Source: Excoecaria cochinchinensis
Lineage: Eukaryota; Streptophyta; Magnoliopsida; Malpighiales; Euphorbiaceae
DNA length: 64,000 nt
Assembly: GCA_947683425.1 (NCBI GenBank)
Contig: CANTUQ010000037.1
Span: 2,666,001-2,730,000, forward strand
Direction: 5' to 3'
Below the pieces are notes generated by a model. The model saw nothing but the letters and a program-made list of their open reading frames with translations, ran no database searches and was not told where the DNA came from. Below, one piece after another: positions 57,179 through 64,000 of this stretch (positions are counted from its first letter, which is position 1; every line of letters starts with the position of its first letter). The translations under genes were made by a program, and so were the position numbers.

Positions 57179-59655
57179 CTAAGTTTCTACATTTACAATC
57201 TCTATATCGACAGGAGGCTCAGAAGGAGGTCCCTCATCTGGCTCCACTGAAGCCTGAGAAGGGTCAGAGGCAGGCTGAGAAGGCTCAGCTACCCCTTCGG
57301 AGACAAGCTCAGTCAGTGGAGGCGCCCCGGCTTCAGCTATTGATGTGTCTCCTAGAGCTCGGGGCGAAGTGGCTTGATCGACAGCTCCCTCCCTAGGAGC
57401 ATCTCCTTCATCATCGCTGGACGGCGGATCGGGCAAAGCCGTAGGGTCCTCCATCCAGTTGAGGTCAGCACCAGGGAAGCACCTCCCAGCCTCATAGATC
57501 AGCCGAGACAACAACTTCGCCTGAGCCTCGCCCATTTGATCAAGTAGCTGCTCCTCTTGAGATGCGAGTTCTCCTTCAAGCTTCCTTTCCCAACGAGCCT
57601 CCTTATTCGCTAGAATGTTGCGAAGCCAATCACAGTCCGCAATAGCTTGGTCTCTTTCCTCCAATGCCTTGGCCTTCTCAGCGCCTAACTGCCTGCACTC
57701 GCCGTTCAATTTGGTCGCTTCTTCCTCGAACTTACGGCATTGAACGCTATCGGCAGCTAGACGAGCTACCTCCCCCTTAAGCCGATCGGCTTCAGTGAGC
57801 TTTGCCTTTAGTTCCTCAGCATGTCGGGTGCCCTCCCTCCTCTCGATCACCACCTCCTCCCGAAGGCCAGAGATCTCTTTTTGAAGTTCTGACACTTGCA
57901 AGCAAAGATAGGAGTTTTCTTGATGGAGAGAGTCCCGTTGGGCGACTGCCTCACCCCTCGCTTTCACGACCTCTCTCGATCTGGCCTTTGCAAGGCTATC
58001 GATGCCGTGCAAACGCTGGCCTCCCTTGATTAGCTGAAAAAAGAAAAGAGCAGTCTTAGACAAAAGAAGAATTTGCCACGAAAGGCAACAACAATCAGAC
58101 CGGCCAAATCTCACCTCCAAGGCTTGAAGATTGAACATGCTCCACTCCCGGGCGAGCGCGTTGAGGTCTCCCATGGCCTTATAGTCGTCCTCTTGAAGAA
58201 TCCCTCGGCAAAGGTGATGGGCAACTGCTTTGCTGCCAGCTGACCAGTCGTTGCCAAAGTTCTCCTTCAAGAACTCCTGTAAGGGCACGGGTCGCCTTTC
58301 TGGACATCGGGTCGGCTCGCTCGCCACAACGGCCTTCCCCTTGCTCGCCACATCAACAGTTTATTTCCTTGCGGCCTCATCAGCCTGCTGCCGCTCGGCC
58401 TCGCCTACTCGGATTTGTCTCCCCTGGGCTGTCTCCCTTAAAATTTGGAGATCAGGAAGACGGAGATCCCCAGACACTTCTTCCTCCTCTGACTCGTTTC
58501 CGAGTATTATTCTCCGCCGACGAAGGGGCTGAAGCCCCGCTTTGGGCTGAGGTGCCGACGGAGCTGTGGCAACTGGAGCTTGACGGGCAGTGGTAGCAGC
58601 TACTGTTGCAGGAGGGGCAGCAGAGATTGGGATGGCGGCGATCTGGGCAGTAAAGGGTGCGGAGGGAGCACCCTGCTGCAGTTTCTGCACCTCAAAAGCA
58701 GGTAAGAGCTTCCGCCTTTTCCTCTCCTCCTTGGCCTTTCGCTCGGCCTCCCTCTTGGCCACGGCTCGACCGAGGATGCGCTACGACATATCGTTCCCAC
58801 CGGCCATTTCGGCTGCAACACAAACACAAGAAAGATAAGTCTTCCTTTAAATCATATATTTCGTGCAAAACACAATGCATAGTGTATGTCCTATGTCAAC
58901 ACGGGTCTACTACGATCCTAATGCTCACATTCTGCATTCTCAGCAGCTTCGGAGCTTGAAGAGCCAAATAGTGTGGACAGGAGAAAGCTGGATTGGTAGG
59001 GCTCTCCATGCCTGCTCACGGCATCCATCAACTTCTTAATATCGCCCTCATACATGGGCTGGCCAGCAACTAGGTCCTTCAAGACTTGGGCTCTAGCCGA
59101 TCGGGTGAGGCGCACCCCAAACCCACCGATCATCCCCATCAGAAAATATCTCTCATTGTACCCCTTCATTGAGGTGGGGATGTACATCAGTTTCTTCTTT
59201 GGGTGGCTGGTGAAGAAGTATTCCGTCCCATCGCTCCGATCCGATATGTAGAAGAAATGGGTGAAAAAGTCCAGAGTTGGAGCCACCCCCTCTATTTTGC
59301 AGAGGATTTTGAAGCAGGCCACTGACCTCCACCCGTTCGGATGCAACTGATTTGGGGTGATCCTGTATCCCTCCAGTATCGCCATCTCGAAAGCGCCTAA
59401 CGGGAACCTCAGGCCTGCATCTAGGATCCAAAGGTGGCAAATGAACCACTCATTGTTATTCTGGCCGAAAGGCCCCTCCGTCACCGCCATGGAGTCGGGG
59501 CACCGCATCACAGAAATGTCACTTGGAAAGCCATATTTGGAGGGGATTTCGGCCACCTCCCCAGGGGTCAAGCGAGAATACAGCTCGATTGCCAGCATAC
59601 CTCTGTATCCCTCCATGAAGCTCCTGTCCAGTGTTTGCCCACTGCTAGAGGCCAT
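57179..59655 (-). pseudogene. Spliced antisense gene of the Tat element (putative gypsy-type transposon domain, PF04195-like; coiled coil; acidic tail)
   Basis: Minus-strand coding exons 59655-58929, 58812-58115 and 58033-57179 join in phase (2280 bases, ~759 residues) through GT-AG introns 58813-58928 and 58034-58114. Exon 1 (starting MASSSGQTLDRSFMEGY) contains AIELYSRLTPGEVAEIP, LDAGLRFPLGAFEMAIL and ITPNQLHPNGWRSV, typical of the plant family named putative gypsy type transposon (Transposase_28). Exon 2 is basic then Ala/Pro-rich; exon 3 is a long heptad-rich coiled coil followed by an acidic, Pro/Ser-rich end. Two in-frame stops in exon 2 (TAG at ~58784, TAA at ~58359) break this copy. 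Function of such antisense proteins is unknown. Splice sites are by eye. Confidence 0.8.
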
Positions 59656-59970
59656 CTTTGGAGAAAGAAAGGAGAGGAAAAATGCAAATCCCTAATTTCT
59701 AAAGGGAATGAATGCAGATGAAAAGTCCAAAACAAAGGAAGAAATCGAAGAGCAAGACGAAGGAGGTACTTACTTGATAGTGGGTAATCTGAAAAATTTT
59801 CGGAAGAAGGTAAAGAAATTTGCTGGAAGGAGGCAACAAAGAATTTTGGTAGAGCTTTGCTAAGAATCGCAAAAAGTAAAGAAAATCCTTCAGAAATTGC
59901 CCTATTTATAGGCCAGAGCTTCCAAAGCACGCCAAACGTCTCGCCACTAGAAGAATGCCACGTGTTAAAG
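59656..59970 (-). promoter_or_regulatory. Antisense promoter and 5'UTR intron of the Tat antisense gene
   Basis: On the minus strand: a G-box CACGTG (59959-59964), a TATA box TATAAATA (59903-59910) ~50 bases downstream of it, a leader, a donor CAA|GTAAGTACC (~59773) and an acceptor TTCTCCAAAG directly before the ATG at 59655. This gives the antisense gene its own transcription unit, independent of the sense LTR promoter. Confidence 0.7.
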
Positions 59971-60180
59971 ACATTATGGCTGTACGCAGAATGAAGCGTC
60001 ACCCTCGGAGCACGCGCAACATTAAATGGAAACAGCTGTCCAGGCAAGCGTGTCTCTTTAGAAAAAATGCCTCACAAATTCAAAAATCCTGCCAACGCAT
60101 GCCTTCAAATCGAGAAAATTTAGTATTGACTCCATCCGAACGGGATTACAAAAGGCAAATTCATGCCCGATCGGACCTGT

Positions 60181-60194
60181 TGAGGGGGTACAAG
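60181..60194 (+). other. Polypurine tract of the gypsy element
   Basis: TGAGGGGGTACAAG directly precedes the 3' LTR start TGATAACAC at 60195. Confidence 0.65.
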
Positions 60195-60664
60195 TGATAA
60201 CACAGCAAATATCATTTGCTCTAAGGCCCATCCAGTCGGCCCACTTAACTGGCAAGGCCCAAGGCCCAACAACCAAGAGCAGAAGGCACGAGCTCCTAGG
60301 CAGCGCACACGCCCGATCGGTTGATGTGACCGCCAGTCCCATCAGCCGCCTGACACAAGACAGCGCCCATGCCTACCAACTGCTCCCTATCACGCTGCCG
60401 AATACCTGCTCTGACAACCAGTAATCACTCCCCAGGCACTCAAGTACCCCTCAACCATCTCATATAAATAGCCCAGCCAACGATGTCTCCAGTTATTGAA
60501 TCTCTAGCATTCTATCTCTAAAAGCACTTTCTCTCTCTAAGCTACTAACTTAAGCTTCGGAGTGCTTACGCCTGGTCCGACCGGGCACTCTTTCTTACAG
60601 GGTTTCTCTCATCCAGATCGGTCCTACCTCTCCTTTTCAGATAAAGGCATTTCAGGCTTTATCA
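60195..60664 (+). repeat. 3' LTR of the Tat-type gypsy element
   Basis: 470 bp, matching 42518-42986 with scattered substitutions; TATA box at 60473-60480. It is followed by the target duplication AGTAG at 60665. Confidence 0.92.
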
Positions 60665-61214
60665 AGTAGCGAAGTAAAATTTTTGAGGCCAACCGACTAA
60701 AGTAATAAACTCAAAATTTTATAATCATATATAGTTCATAGAATATCCATATGCAAAAAAATGTAACATTTGTCTAAAATTCTGAATCATTTACTAATAC
60801 GAAATGTTGGAATTTATTAACTTATACAAATTAAATATGTGAATATTGTATAAGCTATTAGAGTTTTATTCCAAATAAAAGTAATCTGATTAATTTAATA
60901 GTCGTCTTACTAAAATATGGAGGTTATTTTATGAATGTGTAGAAATTTAAAGTACTTAATCTAATTTATGATGGATAAATTAGTAAATAAGTCACTCTGT
61001 AAATAGATTATGGTTCTGGTTGCACAGATAATTCTAACCATCATCTCAGAAAAAATCTAGATTTCTTTACCAACTAGAAATCCTATACCTTCCGCATCCT
61101 TAATGGCTATGAATCCATCTATACTTTCGCACCTATTTTATTTTTGATAATTTGGCATGATCGATTTATGTATTATTACATATTTAGAGATTTTCTATCA
61201 ATTGGTATCAAAGC

Positions 61215-61376
61215 CCATTTCACGTTAAATCACTCATAATTGATTTTTTGAGTTACGAGTCTTTTAAATTGATTAAGGATTTTAATCAAAATTTCATTTA
61301 ATTTCAGAATTTTGATCTTCGTTTGATATTTACGGTATAACTTCAATTTTGTTATTTAGCAATCAACATATATATA

Positions 61377-61428
<52 letters not shown>

Positions 61429-62564
61429 CCTGATTGCTCGTGGCCTTGATGGATTTCACGGAAAACAAATTCTTTTCTTTTGGGTTTGATGAATTTGTCT
61501 TCTTGTGCAAACAATATTATTTTAATTATGGTTATGGTTGCTTGGTGGTTTTTTCAGGCACAATTGAATTGCAATTTTCTTTTTTTTTTGTTAAAAAAAA
61601 TAAAGAGAAAAAAAGGTTTTCAGTAGAAAAAGGGGAATCGCGTTTTAGAGGGGGAGGCTGAAGATGATGGCATATTTGTAAATTTGTTATCTGATTGAGG
61701 GTTATATTGTCTTTGCATAAAACGTCTACTGGTCATTAATGAATTTGTACAAGGATGTTTTAGTAATTCAGTTATTAGGGCACCATAGCAATTGTATGGT
61801 CTTTTAGGGGCGTAATCGTCATTCTAGTTCAAAATTATTAAAATGGGTTGTGAATGACATTGATGTAATTCGAACTCTGGCTCATTAGTTATTTTTGACA
61901 TTCCTCCATCCAGTGTGCCATACTCTTTCAAGTGTTATAATTTATTTCAAAATGAAACATGTAACAGAATTTATGTGTTTATTCATTCTTTAATTCCTTT
62001 TGGCAATAATTCATATGAATCGTTATACTTTCACTTCTATGAATAAATTCTGTTGAATTTATTATTTTATGTCATAATTTTAATGTAAAATATTAATTAT
62101 TCAGGATTGTAATTAATATTTTTACGTTTATTTGTATAATTAAAGTTTAGATTCACAATTGGCCTAAAGTTTAATTATTGATATTTTAATTTATTTAACT
62201 GAATCAATATGTCCAAAATAACCTCTATTGTGTAGATTAATTAAATCAAAATATTAGGAAGGCATATATATATATATATATTCAAAATTTTATGCGGATA
62301 ATAATCGACCCAAAGGAAATTTATTATTATCTAGCCGAAATTAGAACATATTTGTGGTAATAAATATGTGATAATTATTTGGATTTCCATGTGAATGTTC
62401 GGTTCAAAGAAAGGCTTGATATTTGACAGAAATTTATTATCAATACTTGATTACTGCACCAAGATTACCACTTACAAATTGATTTTTCTGTCAAAGACTA
62501 AATTTTAATGTTTTGCTAGGTGTCTTGTGATGGGATTGGCCATTATTTTTGAATCTATTATTTT
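61215..62564 (+). other. Leader of the second copia element
   Basis: AT-rich, no gene. It contains a (TG)n(TA)n microsatellite at ~61368-61425. A T-rich stretch ending CTGAATTCAG at ~62626 could be an intron acceptor just before the gag coding sequence. Confidence 0.55.
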
Positions 62565-63412
62565 ATGAAATTTAAAGTATTGATTGTGAGCTTGATATAT
62601 TTTTTTTGTTGTTATCTGAATTCAGAAAATACCTCTATTGGTTCAATATCTGCAAATATTAACTCACTTCCTATGCTAAATGGTATAAATTTTAAGAAAT
62701 GGAAGGAGAATGTTACTATCGTTCTAGGCTGCATGGATTTAGACTATGCACTTCGGGTTGAGCCTCCTGCTCCTCTTATAGCTGAAAGTTCCTCAGAACA
62801 AAAGAGAAACTTTGAAAAGTGGGAGCGCTCAAATCGCTTAAGTCTATTGATCATGAGGCGTGCAATTCCAGATACATTCAAGGACACTGCGTATAAAAAT
62901 CAAAATGCCAAATTGTTCTTTGAAGCCCTTGAAAGTCGCTTTGCTAAAAGCGAAAAGGCGAAAGCAAGTAATTTGATAAAAAAAACTTATTTCCATGAAG
63001 TATAAGGGCAATGGGAGCATAAGGGAATACATTTTGGCAATAGAGCAGATTGCATCCAGGCTAAAGGCACTAAAATTAGAATTTCTGAGGATTTATTGGT
63101 GCATTTGGTTTTTATCTCTCTTCCTTCACAATTCAGTCAGGTTCAGGTGAGTTGTAATACTCAAAGGGAGAAGTGGACTCTTAATGAGCTCATTTCTCAT
63201 CTGGTGAATGAGGAAGATAGGATAAAGTTTGGAAAAGCAGAAATTGCTCATTTGGAATCATCTTCTAAGGGCTACAATAAGAAAAGGAAGAAGGAAAGCT
63301 GCTGAACAAAAGAAGCAACGTAAGGAAAATAAAGATAAAATTCAACAATTTGGTTGCTTCTTTTGTAAAGGAACTTCTCATAAGAAGAAAGATTGTACCA
63401 AATATCATGCTT
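62565..63412 (+). pseudogene. copia gag of the second element
   Basis: The first open segment (62565-63005) includes MLNGINFKKWKENVTIVLGCMDLDYALR and IMRRAIPDTFKD, typical plant copia gag. After a stop or frameshift at ~63003 the reading continues (GNGSIREYILAIEQIASRL), shifts again, and reaches WTLNELISHLVNEEDRI and the zinc knuckle CFFCKGTSHKKKDC (~63356-63400). At least three lesions, so not functional. Confidence 0.82.
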
Positions 63413-64000
63413 AGCGTGCAAAGAAAGATATATTTCATGCTTTTGTTTGTTCTGAAGTTAATTTAATTTTCAGTACCTAGATACACTTGGGTGGATAGAT
63501 TTAGGTGCCACTACTCACATAAGTGTATTCATGCAGGGTTGCCTGAGCTGTCAAAAGCCGAGTGATGATGAAAGACACATCTATGTAGGGCAATGGCAAG
63601 TAAATTGAAATTGAGGCAATAGGCACTTTTAGGTTATTATTAAAGATTGGAATTAATTTAGATTTGAAAGAGACTTTTATTGTACTGTCATTTAGACGGA
63701 ATTTAATTTCTGTTTCTATATTGGACAAATCAGGATATTGTTATATTTTTGGAAACAATCGGTTTAGTCTTTTTCAAAGTTTAAAACTTATTGGTTCTGG
63801 TTCTTTATCTAGTAATGATAACCTATACTTGCTTGATATAATTGCTTCATATAATGAAACCATGTATGTTGGTACTAAAAGAAAATTAACTAATGAGAAT
63901 TCTATATCACTTTAGCACAAGAGATTAGGCCACATTTCTAAACAAAGAATTGAAAGGCTTGTGTCAAATGGAATTCTTGATTCACTTGATTTTTCAGATT
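63413..64000 (+). pseudogene. Start of copia pol of the second element (protease, GAG-pre-integrase), cut by the window end
   Basis: A degraded protease (WVD/LGATTHIS-type codons near 63490-63525), then SFRRNLISVSILDKSGY and YLLDIIA, and the pre-integrase block HKRLGHISKQRIERLVSNGIL at 63917-63975. Stops break the protease region; integrase lies beyond 64000. Confidence 0.78.

Larger units (their letters stand above)
42518..60664 (+). mobile_element. Tat-type Ty3/gypsy retrotransposon with antisense gene, gag split by a copia insertion
   Basis: LTRs 42518-42986 and 60195-60664 start TGATAACACAG and end GGCTTTATCA, and perfect 5-bp target duplications AGTAG flank them (42513-42517 and 60665-60669). 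Inside are a primer-site region, gag, protease, reverse transcriptase, RNase H, a second archaeal-type RNase H, integrase, a 51-bp tandem repeat, and a minus-strand gene of three coding exons before the 3' LTR. Extra RNase H and antisense reading frames near the 3' end are hallmarks of the Tat lineages. Removing the copia insertion (~7.65 kb) leaves an element of ~10.5 kb. Gag-pol is full of frameshifts and stops. Confidence 0.92.
60805..64000 (+). mobile_element. Second Ty1/copia retrotransposon, 5' part, runs off the window
   Basis: The 5' LTR is 60805-61200 (TGTTGGAATTTATTAA...TCTATCA, 396 bp), followed two bases later by TGGTATCAAAGC (61203-61214), the initiator-Met-type primer site with one change. 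A long AT-rich leader follows, then gag and the beginning of pol. The rest, including the 3' LTR, is outside. Expected target duplication at the far end is CGAAA (60800-60804 here). Confidence 0.82.

Noticed and set aside
57802..59721. Plus-strand frames of 75-112 codons opposite the antisense gene
   Set aside because: Shadows of GC-rich minus-strand exons; the minus strand has the domain, splice sites and promoter.
60058..60342. 94-codon minus-strand frame, also seen at 42456-42665
   Set aside because: Lies in the gypsy LTR, is present in both LTRs with changes, and has no domain.
1..64000. tRNA or rRNA genes
   Set aside because: I looked for T-loop-like GGTTCGA...CC patterns and cloverleaf arms; only primer-binding sites complementary to tRNA ends were found.

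Overview
This is a piece of a eudicot-type plant nuclear genome. It holds one intact host gene inside a deep nest of transposable elements. The evidence is GT-AG (and one GC-AG) introns, AT-rich intergenic DNA, plant Ty1/copia and Ty3/gypsy LTR retrotransposons, a CACTA (En/Spm) DNA transposon, MITEs, and a gene for a plant AGO4/AGO6-clade Argonaute. No rRNA, tRNA, CRISPR or bacterial-style gene organisation was seen.

Layout, left to right. (1) 1-20668: a plus-strand Ogre/Tat-like LTR retrotransposon with ~2.87-kb LTRs, a tRNA-Arg-type primer site and a broken gag, but almost no pol (a TR-GAG-like non-autonomous element). Its 5' LTR is split by a solo LTR (1811-11708, ~5-bp target duplication), and that solo LTR is split by a ~9.46-kb CACTA transposon (2052-11514). 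The CACTA carries two minus-strand genes: an apparently intact spliced TNPA-like gene and a TNPD-like transposase gene with a frameshift and a stop. The retrotransposon's 3' region holds a ~10-copy 76-bp tandem array. (2) 20669-28441: minus-strand Ogre/Tat DNA with two successive 5' ends (LTR, tRNA-Arg primer site, leader, gag). The plus-strand element sits inside its reverse transcriptase, so the rest of that pol should lie left of base 1. (3) 28442-31720: mostly featureless AT-rich DNA with one promoter-like cluster. (4) 31733-40972: an AGO6-type Argonaute gene with a 5'UTR intron and 22 coding exons, predicted 891 aa, all four slicer residues present. (5) 41843-42353: a Mutator-like MITE with an 11-bp target duplication. 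(6) 42518-60664: a complete Tat-type Ty3/gypsy element (469/470-bp LTRs, 5-bp duplication AGTAG) with degraded gag-pol, an archaeal-type second RNase H and a 51-bp tandem repeat. It also carries a spliced ANTISENSE gene with its own TATA box and G-box. Its gag is split by a degraded Ty1/copia element (43735-51389). (7) 60805-64000: the 5' part of another copia element running off the window.

The host-relevant gene is AGO6, an effector of RNA-directed DNA methylation, the pathway that silences elements like those around it. The order of insertion can be read: minus Ogre, then plus TR-GAG, then the element that left the solo LTR, then CACTA on the left; gypsy, then copia on the right. The least explained signals are the structured repeats inside the LTRs (hairpin arrays at the same U3 offset in two diverged LTR types), the 76-bp array open in all three forward frames, and the antisense gene.
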